DNA of 64,000 nucleotides, taken from CADEED01 sp036677145 (GTDB taxonomy: Bacteria; Pseudomonadota; Gammaproteobacteria; Steroidobacterales; Steroidobacteraceae). Position numbers and translations under genes: made by a program. Location of the stretch: NCBI GenBank assembly GCA_036677145.1, contig JAKFFF010000111.1, positions 12,489 through 76,488 on the forward strand, written 5' to 3'. The notes under the pieces are model-generated. The model searched no databases and was not told the origin of the DNA. It saw nothing but the letters and a program-made list of their open reading frames with translations. Positions within the stretch are counted from its first letter, which is position 1; every line of letters begins with the position of its first letter. Below, in pieces: positions 43,481 to 53,167 of the stretch.

Positions 43481-45447
43481 GCGGTTTCGCCGTCGAGAGG
43501 CTCGCGCACGAAACCGGTGGCCGCGATCGGCGCGACGCCCGCGATCCGCTGCAGGAATCGCTCGGCATCCGCGCTCACCCGCGTGACAGGCATCGGCGGC
43601 AGGCTGGCGCGAAACACGCGCCCGTAGTGTTTGTCGATGATGCGCGGGTCGCAGATGGCCACGACGCCGCGATCCGTCTCGCTGCGGATGAGCCGGCCCA
43701 CGCCCTGCTTGAGCGCCAGCGCCGCCTCGGGCAACTGGTACTCGCGGAATGCATTTCCGCCGGTCGATTTGAGGTGTTCGATACGTGCCTTGGTCAACGC
43801 ATCGTCGGGCGACGAAAACGGCAGCTTCTCGATGATCACGAGCCGCAATGCGTCACCCTTCACGTCGACGCCTTCCCAGAAACTCGCGGTGCCGAGCAGT
43901 ACCGCGTTGCCGGACTCGCGGAAACGCCGCAGCAACTGCTCGCGCGGCGCTTCACCCTGCACCAGCAGCGGAAATTCCCCGATCTCTGCCCAGCGCGCGC
44001 GCAACAGGTCCGCGGCGCGCTGCAATGCGCGATGACTCGTGAACAACACGAACGCGCCGCCGGCCGAGGCTTCGATGAGCGGTAGCGCCACGTCGATGAC
44101 GGCGGGCGTGTGTGTGGATGCCGACGGGTCCGGCATCTTCGTGGGTAGATAGAGCAAGGCCTGCGATTCGAAATCGAACGGGCTCGGGATGGCGAGTGTC
44201 TCGGCGGCGGCCAAGCCCAGCCGCGAGGTGAAATGCGCAAAATCCTCGCCCACCGAAAGCGTGGCCGAAGTGAACACCCAGGCGGCGCGCGTTCCGCTGG
44301 TGAGCGCGGCGAACCTTCCCGCGACATCGAACGGCAGCAGGCTCAGTGAAAAACCGCGCTGAGTGAGCTCGACGCTGCGCGCGCCCTCGTGTTCCTCGGC
44401 GTGCACGATTTCATCCAGGCGCGCGGCGAGCTCGGTCCCGCGTGCCGCGCATTGCGCAACGCCGGGCTCGCGGCTCTCCTCGTTCAGCGCCGCGGTGAGC
44501 TCGCGTAAGCCACGCGCCAGTTCCTGGGCTGCGTCCGCGAGCGGCGTATCCGCCGAATGCCAGTCGGGGCGATTCGTGGCACGCAGGATGTCGCCGAGCG
44601 CGGCGAGACGTTTTTCCACCGCGGCCAATTCCCCGGCGGCCGCGCTGGCGGGCGCACGTGCCTGCGTGAGCTCGGCGCGAGTATCACGCAGCAGCAGTTC
44701 CGCCTGGCGGCTGCCGAAACGCGTCCCGAAGAATTGCGTGGCGAGGTCGGGAATCTGGTGCGCCTCGTCGATGATCACCGCGTCGGCGGCGCCGAGCAGA
44801 TCGCCGAAGCCGTCTTCCTTCAGTGCGAGATCGGCCAGCAGCAGATGGTGATTCACGATGACGATGTCGGACTCGATTGCCTTGCGGCGCGCGTCGATGA
44901 CATGGCAGCGCCCCACGTCCGCGCAGCGATTGCCGAGGCAGTTCTCGCGCGTCGAGGTGATCTGCGGCGTCAACGGATGCGCATCGCCCAGGTCCGGCAC
45001 TTCGGCGAGGTCGCCGGTCTTGGTGACGCGCGCCCAGCGCTCGAGCCTGGCGAGCATGCGATCGCGCGTGCCCACGAGGCTGCGTTGCGCGGCGAGCTGG
45101 CGAAAGCGATAGGAACACAGGTAGTTGGAGCGGCCCTTGAGCAGCGCGACTTGTGCCGGCACGCCGATGGCGCCGCCGACCAGCGGCAGGTCCTTGTTGA
45201 AGAGCTGATCCTGCAGCGTGCGCGTGCCGGTGGAAATCAGCACGCGTTTGCCCGACAGCAACGCGGGCACGAGATACGCGAAAGTCTTGCCGGTTCCGGT
45301 GCCCGCCTCCACCACGAGCGGCGCGCGATTCTCGAGCGCGAGCGCGACCCGGCCCGCCATCGCAAGCTGCGAGCGGCGCGGTGAAAAACCGGGGAGCGTG
45401 CGCGCCAGCGGGCCGCGCGGTCCGAATACTTCGTCGAGGTCTTGCAT
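43477..45447 (-). CDS. yoaA: DinG/YoaA-family ATP-dependent DNA helicase
   Basis: A 656-residue XPD-like superfamily 2 helicase with a predicted iron-sulfur cluster. The start is the ATG at 45447 (MQDLDEVFGPRGPLARTL). Walker A is AGTGTGKT at residues 48-55. Four cysteines for a 4Fe-4S cluster appear in NYLCSYRF and NCLGNRCADVGRC. The DEAH-type box is VIIDEAHQIPD. The C-terminal helicase motifs include VLLGTASFWEGVDVKGDAL and QGVGRLIRSETDRG. Adjacency to tsaB favours YoaA over DinG. A 7-bp hairpin directly abuts the start codon, and no Shine-Dalgarno is evident. Confidence 0.92.
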   Translation of the reverse strand: MQDLDEVFGPRGPLARTLPGFSPRRSQLAMAGRVALALENRAPLVVEAGTGTGKTFAYLVPALLSGKRVLISTGTRTLQDQLFNKDLPLVGGAIGVPAQVALLKGRSNYLCSYRFRQLAAQRSLVGTRDRMLARLERWARVTKTGDLAEVPDLGDAHPLTPQITSTRENCLGNRCADVGRCHVIDARRKAIESDIVIVNHHLLLADLALKEDGFGDLLGAADAVIIDEAHQIPDLATQFFGTRFGSRQAELLLRDTRAELTQARAPASAAAGELAAVEKRLAALGDILRATNRPDWHSADTPLADAAQELARGLRELTAALNEESREPGVAQCAARGTELAARLDEIVHAEEHEGARSVELTQRGFSLSLLPFDVAGRFAALTSGTRAAWVFTSATLSVGEDFAHFTSRLGLAAAETLAIPSPFDFESQALLYLPTKMPDPSASTHTPAVIDVALPLIEASAGGAFVLFTSHRALQRAADLLRARWAEIGEFPLLVQGEAPREQLLRRFRESGNAVLLGTASFWEGVDVKGDALRLVIIEKLPFSSPDDALTKARIEHLKSTGGNAFREYQLPEAALALKQGVGRLIRSETDRGVVAICDPRIIDKHYGRVFRASLPPMPVTRVSADAERFLQRIAGVAPIAATGFVREPLDGETA

Positions 45448-45448
45448 A

Positions 45449-45467
45449 GGCGACCGTGAGGGTCGCC
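45449..45467 (-). promoter_or_regulatory. Hairpin abutting the yoaA start codon
   Basis: GGCGACC (45449-45455) is complementary to GGTCGCC (45461-45467) around a 5-nt loop. It fills most of the 26-bp gap between the stop codon of the large outer-membrane protein gene and the yoaA ATG. It could slow ribosomes entering yoaA or mark the 3' end of the upstream message; no T-run is present. Confidence 0.4.
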
Positions 45468-45473
45468 GGCACG

Positions 45474-48400
45474 CTAGCGCGACGGGCGCAGGCTGTCGAG
45501 GCTCAAATCCCTGAAAGTATCCTGATCCGCCTTGATCCGGATTTTGAGGTACGGCCCCTGCGCCGTGTGGCGGCTGGCCGAGAAATCCGCGTCGCGGAAA
45601 CCCTCGAAGTTGTAGCCCAGCGAGATCCACATGTTTTTCGCGAGAGTCATGCCGACGTCGAATCCCGTGGAATAGTCCACCACATTCGATTCCCAGGAAT
45701 GCAACGCGGCACCGTGCACACCGAGGTCGAAGCGGCGCGTCAGCTGACGGCGCAGGTCGAAGCCGAGGATGTCGGAGATGCCCGCGTACTGGTCACCTTC
45801 GAAGGTGCTGGCCACATACCGCGCGCCATATTGCAGGCCGAGCTGCAGCTTCGGATTCAGCTGCCAGTTCGCATGCAGGTTGTTCACGATGCGCGCCGAG
45901 TCGAACGAGGACAACAAGGCGCGCCGCTCGTCGTACTTCATCTCGAAGCGGTCGAACACGATCCACTTGCTCGAATCCGGACGGAATGCCCAGGCGAAGC
46001 GTCCCACCGCGGAAACCGAATCCTCGACCGGCGTGCTCGAGTCGAAACCCTGCAGCGACACCGACATCGCGTGACCTTCGATCGGCTCGCGATACCAGCC
46101 GGTGGTCGAGCTCCAGCGTTCTTCGGTATCGGAATCGCGGTGCTCGAGGCGGCTGGTGAACTGCCACAGCTCGCGGCGATAGGACGCACCCAGGAAGGCC
46201 GCGAAGAAATCCTCGGTCATCGATCCCGAAGCCAGCGGGGCGTTCGGATTCAGCGGTTCGAGGTCAGGGCCACGCAGTGTGTTGGTCTGGTCGATGCCGA
46301 CGTCGAAGGCCCAATGTTCACGCCACTCGAAGCCCTGCGTGAGACCGAAGTTCGCGAAGGTGCGCGGACCGTATTCGGTGGCCTGCGTATTGATGCTCGA
46401 GTTGACCTGCGTGCGCTCCCAGGGGCGTGTGCGAACACCCACGCGAGTCACGTCGGCTTCGATCTGGTCACCCTCGGAGTGTTCGTATTCGACGTACAGC
46501 GAGCTGTCTCCTGAGACGCGATAGTCGAGGCCGAGAATGCTGCGCGCGGGATAGTCGACGCTGGCATCGTTGCCGCCGAGGGTCGCATCGGATGAGCCCC
46601 GCAGCGTGAAGAGGCCATCGAACAAATCGACGCTGGCGGTCAGGGAAAGCTGGTCAGAGACACGCTCGTCGCCGCTCGCGTCTTCATCGGCGACGTGACG
46701 CAGGCCGGCACCGGCGCTGTAGGCTCCGCGTTGCATGCGCAGGTCCGTGCCGACCAGCAATCTCTTTGCATCGCTCGCCAACACGGTCTGGTGCTGCACT
46801 TCGCCGCTCAGGTAGAACTTGTCGTTGAACTTGTAGCGCGCGTCGACGCCGCCCGATCGTGTGCCGGTATCCGCCGTGAGCTGCTGACCCACACCGAAAC
46901 CAGTGTCGATCTCGCGCGCCCAGGCACGTGCTTCGAGGCGATCCGAAACATGTTTGCCTTCGACCAGCCACGCGTTCGAGGAATCGGGCCGCGACAGATC
47001 GTCCGACTGCGACTGCGCGACTTCGGCGCGCACCCGGGTTTCCGGCGTGATACGCCAGGTCAGATCGCTGCCGATGACGCTGGTGTCGCCGGCCTGCGCG
47101 CCTTCGAAGATGGCGCTGGCGGCGAGCTCCAGCTTGTCGCCCGCGAGCTTCGTCGCGACGCGCAGGCCCGCGGCGGTTTCGTCGTCGCCGCCGGTGCGCA
47201 CTTCGTAGTCGACCACGATGAAAACCGGGTTGAGATTCGAATCACGGCTCGGGACCGGCTGCTTGAAGAAGATCGTGCCGTGCTCGTAGTCGAGGTCGTA
47301 GTCGAGGAAACGCGAAAGCTCGCGGGAATCGACCACACGAGTGATTTCGAATCTGTCGCGCACTTCGATACGAAGCTTGTCCGATCCAATGACGAGCGGC
47401 GATCTGGACAGGCGGTACAGACCCGCGGTGCCGTCACCCTGCAGTTCGTCCTGCACCAGGCCTGTGTCGGTGCGCGCCGCGAAGCCCGACACCTGCACGC
47501 GCTCGCCGCCGAAGTCGCTGCGCAATCCCGAGAGGCTGCGGTTGTATTTGGTGAGTTCGGTGACCGTGAAGCCGGTATCGAAGTCGCCAAACAACGCGAC
47601 GAACTGGCGGCGCTCGATCTTGAGGTACAGCTTGCCCTGCGAAGCCGCCTCGAAGCGCTGCTCGGTGCCGTCACCGTAGAGTAGATAGTAGCGGTCCGGC
47701 TCGATCGTGCCCTTCAAGCGGTCGCGCGCGTCCTTCTTCTCGCGCGCCGAGTCGTAGGCCATGGTCAGCAGGAAGTCGCCCTTGATGCGGCCCTTCGCGA
47801 AGAACGCCACACGGCCGTCCTGATCGAAGCCTTCTTCGCGATCCGCGGCCGAGGCGGTTTCCATGTTGCCCGAGATCGTCTTGTAGGCGGCGGTGCCTTC
47901 GGCGATGCCGACCAGGATCCAGTCGCGCGCGGCCGGCGCCAGCCAGACCCTGTATTCGTCGCTCTGACGCTCGTTGAAGCGCAGGCGCAGCACCGCGTTG
48001 CCGGTCACCGTGGTCGGCTCGAGTTCGATCAGGGCGAGTCCACCCTCGCCGACTTCGACCTGTGGCTGCTGCGAGCCAGTGGCGAGAATCTGGTTGTTGT
48101 CGAGCTGCTCGACTTCCCACCAGGAGCGATACGGGGAGTCGACGCTGAAGGTGGCGATCGTACCCGCGCGCGCCGCCTTGCCGTATTTGTCGAACATGCG
48201 CAGCGCGATCACCGGGCGCGTGCGGCCGTCGGCCACGAGCTTCGACGACGCCGGATCCACTTCGGCGCGCACCGGGCCGGCGCCGTAATGAACGACGCGC
48301 TCCTGCTGCCAGACAACCTTGCCGTCGGCATCGAAGATGCGCGCGGCCAGCTTGTTTTCCCCGTCCGACAGGTCGACGCCGCGCCACCGGCTCAGAGCCA

Positions 48401-51400
48401 CGGTGTTCGCGTCGTTCAACGCGACGCCGTCAAAATTGAGCGCACTGACTGCTTTGCCGTTGATCGAGAGCTCGGCGAGCTGACCGGGCTCGTGCTGGAT
48501 CGCGATCTTGATCGAGGCGATCGGCGGCGAGGCATCGGCCTGCGGGGTCAGCCAGCGGATGCCGGGACTCAAGGTGGCGATGTCGTATGCGGCTTTCGGC
48601 GCGCTGACCTCGCGCGTGGTCTTGCGCAGGTTGCGCGCGACACCGCTGCCCGGACCGCGCAGCACGATGCCCGCGGTTTCGAGGCGTTGCGTCTCACCAC
48701 CGGCGCGCACGAGTTCGAGCGGCGCGTTGGCTTCGAATCGCGAGCCTTCGATGACGATGTCGACGCGGCGATTGGCCGCGTGGCTCGCCGCGTCCTTGCC
48801 CTGATTCAGCGGCTCGTCGGCGCCGCGGCCGATGACCTGCACACGGCTCGACGGAACATTGAGCGACACCGCCAGATACTCGGCCACCGTGCGCGCACGA
48901 GCTTCGGAGAGTGCGTAGTTATCGGCGAATACGTTGCGTTTGGATATCGGCTGCGAGTCGGCGTGACCCACCGCGCGGATCGTGATCTCGCGCGCGCCGC
49001 GCCAGGCGTCGATGTGCTGGCGCAGGGCGGCTTCATCCGCCGGCGCAAGTTCTGTCTTGAGCACGTCGAAGCGCGGCGTGAACGAGAACTGCGAGCGGCC
49101 GTAACGCGCCGAGCCGCGTGTGAGCTGCGACTCGATGGGCTGCGTACGCAGGCCGGATTTCGAGGGCGAATCGAACAACACCGCGGCGCGCACCGGCAAG
49201 TTCCCTCCGGCGGCCGGCGTCGCGCGGGTTTCGAAGCGGAACGCGCGAACCGCGCCGGCAGCGAGTTCGCCCAGGCGCGCGATCACGACGTTGTTGGTCA
49301 CACTGACCACCGGTTCGCCCACGCCCTCCACCTGGGCACGCGTGTCGGTGACTTTCTCGCCATCGACCGTGGCGCTGCCGGGCAGATATTCGAAGCCCTC
49401 CGGCAGCATCACCATGACGCGGGTGTTGCCCGTCGTGACGCCGTTGACCTTCAGCGCCGCCTCATGTGCAACCAGGCCTTCGCCCCTGGTATCGGGCAGC
49501 AGCGCGGAGTGGAAGTCGAAGACCACGTCGCCGCGCGGCGCGGCCTTCTGGCGCAACACGAAGTCGCTGCGCCACAACGTGCCGGGCCGCAGCTCCGCGA
49601 ATTGCGAGTAGTCGCGGCCCGCGTGGCCCATGCGATCGCAGGGCGCGAGTTCCAGGTAGTCGGGAATCGTGAGTTTGTCGAGTTGCACGGTGTGCGTGCC
49701 CGGCTCGAGTCCCTCGAAGTGGAACCGGCCATTCTCATCGGTGACTCCATAGCGGCCGTCCTCGAGATAAACACGCACGTTGGCAACACCCGCGGATTCG
49801 CGGCCGTCGGCCTCACAGGCGCCTTCGAAAACCCGGCCGACGATGAAACCCTGCTGCGAGAACAATTCTTCGTTCATGCGCACGAGTGAACGCGCTTCGT
49901 TCGAACGCACGTTGCCGGGCGCGATGGCTTGCGCAGTATTCACTGCGTCTTTCATGCCGCGCATCGCGATCGTGTATTCGACGACGTACCGCAATTCGAT
50001 GGAGGTGCCGAGCGCAAGCGACGGATGCGTGTACGTGAAGCCCGAACCATCCGCCGCGATCAGCGGATCGGCGATGCGCACGCCATCCAGGCGCAGCGAG
50101 CCCGCGCGATAGCGAGCGCCCGCCGGCAGCCGATCGACGACCTGCACATTGGTGAATGCGCCCGATTCGCTGTTGTTCTGCAGCGTGAGCGTGTACTGCA
50201 CGAAGTCTCCGGTCGTGGCGATCTGCTGACCCGCGCTCTTGCGCAGCAGCAGTGATTCACCGGCCGGATCGAGCGGCAGATCCACGGCAACCGCCGGTGC
50301 GGCCGTGACTGGAAAACTCTGGCCGAACGAACCCGGCTGCAGGCGGTACGGCGCGCCTGGCAGCGTCTGCAGGTCCGTCATCGTGCGCTGCGACGGGAAT
50401 GAGAAATTTCCGGGCGGCAGCACTTCGAGGCGATAGTTGCCCGGCGCGACCAGCGGGAAGCGGAACACGCCCGGCGGCATGCTGTACTGGGTTCCGCCCT
50501 GATCGGTGACAGGTTGCCCCGTGACCATCTCGCTGGGGTAACGACTCACGCCGTCGTCACCGAACACATTGGCCGCAAGACCGGTCGCGGCGTTGATGAG
50601 TCGCACGCGCGCACCGTCGATCGGTGCGCCGGTCTGGGAATCGAACACGAGACCGTAGGGATCGATGAGCGCATCGGCAGCAACCGCGTCGCTGGCATCC
50701 ACCGGATCGACATAGGTCGCGTCGAGCTGCGAATTGCGCTCGACCTGCAGCGCGCAATCGTTCGCGAGCGCGTTGGTCGCGGTCGCGATGTAGCCGACGA
50801 AGACGCCGGTGTTGGCGCCGGTCTCGGACAATCGCAGCACCTCCGCGTCGCCGGTTGCGCGCGCGCTCACACGCACGTCGACAGTTTCGATCACGGCCGC
50901 ATCGCGATTGCGGTCGAGATCGACCACAGTCACAAAAATGGGGTCGCCGGCATGCGCGACAGTGGTTTCCTGCAGGGGGATCGGGGACAGCGGATCGAGC
51001 GCGCCAGTGCCCTGCGGGGCTGGTGCGCCAAGGGCCACGAACGACGTGCCCATCCGGCATTGGGTCGGGCCCGCGGTGAACGTGCTCTGGCTGGCCGCTT
51101 CGTAGCGCGCGAGCCGGATGGCGGCGCGCGAGGGCAGCGGTTCGACGGCCAACTGCACTTCGTTCGAGAGTGTCGTGCGCGCCGCGGGGCCCGGCAGCTC
51201 GTAAGCGACGCTGCCGACGTTGCGGACCACCGTGCCGGGCGCCGTGACCTGCGCCACGGAAATCGCCGGCACAATGAGAACCGCACCAAATAACAACGAA
51301 GTACCGAGAAACCGCTTTGCGCGGCCCCAGAACGCGCCGAAGGCGGAGTAGCTAGTTGCTACCCCGCCTTCTGCGTGAGAGTACCCATTGTTGCGGGCAC

Positions 51401-51458
51401 CGGGTCTGGGACGCCCTCGTGGGCTCCAGATCCGCGTTCCCGCGGTTGCAAACATCAT
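45474..51458 (-). CDS. Giant outer-membrane protein: DUF11, carboxypeptidase-like, OmpA-like and C-terminal beta-barrel regions
   Basis: A 1994-residue predicted surface protein. An unusually long N-terminal region (about 45 residues) precedes the hydrophobic signal core (FLGTSLLFGAVLIVPAISVA). Regions in order: beta-rich segments (about 75-400); a DUF11 module near 410-500 (LPAGARYRAGSLRLDG); a SdrD-B/carboxypeptidase-regulatory-like module near 556-593 (DGRYGVTDENGRFHFEGLEP); a second DUF11-like part (LPEGFEYLPGSATVDGEKVT); an OmpA-like peptidoglycan-binding domain near 790-905 (NYALSEARARTVAEYL; NRRVDIVIEG); further beta domains; and from about 1256 to the end long alternating strands typical of an outer-membrane barrel. 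The extreme C-terminus (DSLRPSR) lacks a classical terminal Phe. It is the last gene of a four-gene operon, 25 bp after a DUF11 gene. Function unknown; an anchor or exporter for the three upstream proteins is inference. Confidence 0.85.
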   Translation of the reverse strand: MMFATAGTRIWSPRGRPRPGARNNGYSHAEGGVATSYSAFGAFWGRAKRFLGTSLLFGAVLIVPAISVAQVTAPGTVVRNVGSVAYELPGPAARTTLSNEVQLAVEPLPSRAAIRLARYEAASQSTFTAGPTQCRMGTSFVALGAPAPQGTGALDPLSPIPLQETTVAHAGDPIFVTVVDLDRNRDAAVIETVDVRVSARATGDAEVLRLSETGANTGVFVGYIATATNALANDCALQVERNSQLDATYVDPVDASDAVAADALIDPYGLVFDSQTGAPIDGARVRLINAATGLAANVFGDDGVSRYPSEMVTGQPVTDQGGTQYSMPPGVFRFPLVAPGNYRLEVLPPGNFSFPSQRTMTDLQTLPGAPYRLQPGSFGQSFPVTAAPAVAVDLPLDPAGESLLLRKSAGQQIATTGDFVQYTLTLQNNSESGAFTNVQVVDRLPAGARYRAGSLRLDGVRIADPLIAADGSGFTYTHPSLALGTSIELRYVVEYTIAMRGMKDAVNTAQAIAPGNVRSNEARSLVRMNEELFSQQGFIVGRVFEGACEADGRESAGVANVRVYLEDGRYGVTDENGRFHFEGLEPGTHTVQLDKLTIPDYLELAPCDRMGHAGRDYSQFAELRPGTLWRSDFVLRQKAAPRGDVVFDFHSALLPDTRGEGLVAHEAALKVNGVTTGNTRVMVMLPEGFEYLPGSATVDGEKVTDTRAQVEGVGEPVVSVTNNVVIARLGELAAGAVRAFRFETRATPAAGGNLPVRAAVLFDSPSKSGLRTQPIESQLTRGSARYGRSQFSFTPRFDVLKTELAPADEAALRQHIDAWRGAREITIRAVGHADSQPISKRNVFADNYALSEARARTVAEYLAVSLNVPSSRVQVIGRGADEPLNQGKDAASHAANRRVDIVIEGSRFEANAPLELVRAGGETQRLETAGIVLRGPGSGVARNLRKTTREVSAPKAAYDIATLSPGIRWLTPQADASPPIASIKIAIQHEPGQLAELSINGKAVSALNFDGVALNDANTVALSRWRGVDLSDGENKLAARIFDADGKVVWQQERVVHYGAGPVRAEVDPASSKLVADGRTRPVIALRMFDKYGKAARAGTIATFSVDSPYRSWWEVEQLDNNQILATGSQQPQVEVGEGGLALIELEPTTVTGNAVLRLRFNERQSDEYRVWLAPAARDWILVGIAEGTAAYKTISGNMETASAADREEGFDQDGRVAFFAKGRIKGDFLLTMAYDSAREKKDARDRLKGTIEPDRYYLLYGDGTEQRFEAASQGKLYLKIERRQFVALFGDFDTGFTVTELTKYNRSLSGLRSDFGGERVQVSGFAARTDTGLVQDELQGDGTAGLYRLSRSPLVIGSDKLRIEVRDRFEITRVVDSRELSRFLDYDLDYEHGTIFFKQPVPSRDSNLNPVFIVVDYEVRTGGDDETAAGLRVATKLAGDKLELAASAIFEGAQAGDTSVIGSDLTWRITPETRVRAEVAQSQSDDLSRPDSSNAWLVEGKHVSDRLEARAWAREIDTGFGVGQQLTADTGTRSGGVDARYKFNDKFYLSGEVQHQTVLASDAKRLLVGTDLRMQRGAYSAGAGLRHVADEDASGDERVSDQLSLTASVDLFDGLFTLRGSSDATLGGNDASVDYPARSILGLDYRVSGDSSLYVEYEHSEGDQIEADVTRVGVRTRPWERTQVNSSINTQATEYGPRTFANFGLTQGFEWREHWAFDVGIDQTNTLRGPDLEPLNPNAPLASGSMTEDFFAAFLGASYRRELWQFTSRLEHRDSDTEERWSSTTGWYREPIEGHAMSVSLQGFDSSTPVEDSVSAVGRFAWAFRPDSSKWIVFDRFEMKYDERRALLSSFDSARIVNNLHANWQLNPKLQLGLQYGARYVASTFEGDQYAGISDILGFDLRRQLTRRFDLGVHGAALHSWESNVVDYSTGFDVGMTLAKNMWISLGYNFEGFRDADFSASRHTAQGPYLKIRIKADQDTFRDLSLDSLRPSR

Positions 51459-51483
51459 GACGATCGTTGGCCTCTTGCCTGCC

Positions 51484-52608
51484 TTAGTTGATCGTCACGC
51501 GGAAACGCACGACCGCGATTTCCGCGGCCGTCGAACCCGGATTGATCACACCCGCCGCGGCCGACGGAGATGAGATCGAACCACCGGAGACGAACGGCAT
51601 CACGCCCGCGATATCCGACACAGCGACGCCGTTCAGCGTGGTCGATCCCGCGACATAGGTCGTGTTCGCCGGAATGATCTCGGCCATGGTCGCGCCACTG
51701 GTGACGAGGCCGTTGTTCTGCACCGAAATCATGTACTCGACCACCGCGCCCGGAATCGGCTTTTCCTGACCCGCGGGGCTGAAGCCGTCGCTGATCACTG
51801 TCGCCGTCTTGGTCACGGTGAGCGTGCCCACGAAGTACTGGTCGTACGCGAAGCTCACGCCGTCGAACTGCGTATTGCCGTCCGTCGTACCAGTTTCGGC
51901 GAACACCACGTCGACAACGGCCGGGTTGTCCGCGGCAGCCGTTTCGACTTCGTCGGTGACGCCGTTCGACGTATTCGTCGTCGGACGAACGACCAGGCGA
52001 ATGGTCGACGCCGTCGCATTCGCGGCCAAAGCCGCGGCCGGCGTATCCGCCAGCACGAACACGTATACGCAAGCGTCTTCGCCGAGCTGCTCGATGTAGT
52101 CCTGCGTTTCACCCGCGTAGGCTGGCGTCGTCATCGTCGCGGTCGAACAGGCGGCTCCCGACACTCGCGTGCGGAAATTCGCCATGTTGAACGCATCCGG
52201 GCGGCCGAACAGCGTGATCGGGTTCAGGTTGTCGCCCGTCAGGCCGAAGTCCTGCGGACCGTTGCTGGTGTTCGTCACACGGAACACCGTTACGACGTTG
52301 GTGAGGCCAGGGCTCGAGATGGTCGCGGCGCCGTTGGTTTCCTCGGCGATGAACATCAGGCGCTTGTCGACCTCGAACGTCGTGTTGCCACCAGCGCCCA
52401 CGCCGGGCGTGGAATTGCCCGTAGGTGACGACTCGATGATGGTCTGCGGCACGCCGCTGACGCTGTAGCTGACACTGGCCCGGTTGGTGATATCCGTATC
52501 GAAATTGGTGTCGCCACCGGCCGCGAACGCGGACGGCGCAACACCCACCAGGCTCAGTGCAACGACAGCGAGAGCAACTCGCCGCTTGTACTGATTGAAC
52601 AATTGCAT
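51484..52608 (-). CDS. Secreted DUF11-type protein, third gene of the operon
   Basis: A 374-residue exported protein. The signal peptide (AVVALSLVGVAPSAFAA) precedes a beta-rich body with NRASVSYSVSG near the N-terminus, a typical opening for these surface proteins. The DUF11 motif IPANTTYVAGSTTLNGVAVS lies about 65 residues before the end. The C-terminus is VVRFRVTIN, almost the same as in the genes at 52641 and 53168. It lies 32 bp after the preceding gene and 25 bp before the giant outer-membrane protein gene. Role unknown; a surface-layer or fibre subunit is possible. Confidence 0.85.
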   Translation of the reverse strand: MQLFNQYKRRVALAVVALSLVGVAPSAFAAGGDTNFDTDITNRASVSYSVSGVPQTIIESSPTGNSTPGVGAGGNTTFEVDKRLMFIAEETNGAATISSPGLTNVVTVFRVTNTSNGPQDFGLTGDNLNPITLFGRPDAFNMANFRTRVSGAACSTATMTTPAYAGETQDYIEQLGEDACVYVFVLADTPAAALAANATASTIRLVVRPTTNTSNGVTDEVETAAADNPAVVDVVFAETGTTDGNTQFDGVSFAYDQYFVGTLTVTKTATVISDGFSPAGQEKPIPGAVVEYMISVQNNGLVTSGATMAEIIPANTTYVAGSTTLNGVAVSDIAGVMPFVSGGSISSPSAAAGVINPGSTAAEIAVVRFRVTIN

Positions 52609-52640
52609 GGGTACTCCTCTCTCTTTAACTCAAACAAAAA

Positions 52641-53138
52641 CTAGTTCAGCACCGCGCGGAAGCGCGCGAACGCCGTGGCGCCCGGCTGCAGGGAATCTCT
52701 GAAGACCCAGCGGATGTGCTTGTATTCGTCGGCGCGCGCCTTCCGGGTCGCGCCGTTCTCGCTGACCGTGAGCTGCCCGTCGGCGCCGAAAGTCTTTCCG
52801 TCGAGCGAATAGACGATGTCGCTGCCCGGGCCCGTCGCGGAATTCGCGACATAGGTCATGTGGGCCGGTACGGCGTTATTGATCGTCACTTTGTCCGACG
52901 GCTTCTTGCAGACGTTGTTAGCCGTCACCGTCCAGATGACTTCCACTCCGGGCACAACCGTGGAGGCCGGCACGAGCTTGCTGCTTTTCTCGCCCTTCTC
53001 GTTCACGACCTGCTGCTCGATCTCGGCGATCGACGTCAGCGTGATGCAGCCATCGGCGGGCGATTGCGCGAAAGCGCCCGGGCTCGCGAAATACGCGGCC
53101 AGCGCAATCAGGCCAAGAACATTTTTCCCCGTATTCAT
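52641..53138 (-). CDS. Small secreted DUF11-type protein, second gene of the operon
   Basis: A 165-residue exported protein that starts at the ATG at 53138, 6 nt after AAGGAGAC; a longer frame from 53171 overlaps the previous gene. The signal peptide is GLIALAAYFASPGAFAQ. The mature protein is essentially one DUF11-like module with VPAHMTYVANSATGPGS. It ends FARFRAVLN, the shared C-terminal motif. Two cysteines (DGCITL and NNVCKKP) could form a disulfide. It is flanked by gaps of about 30 bp on both sides. Confidence 0.83.
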   Translation of the reverse strand: MNTGKNVLGLIALAAYFASPGAFAQSPADGCITLTSIAEIEQQVVNEKGEKSSKLVPASTVVPGVEVIWTVTANNVCKKPSDKVTINNAVPAHMTYVANSATGPGSDIVYSLDGKTFGADGQLTVSENGATRKARADEYKHIRWVFRDSLQPGATAFARFRAVLN

Positions 53139-53167
53139 GTGTGTCTCCTTCAAGTCGGTCATCCCGT

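Noticed and set aside
48288..49889. A 533-codon antisense frame within the giant outer-membrane protein gene
   Set aside because: It is the complement of the real coding strand, with biased composition and no similarity to known families.
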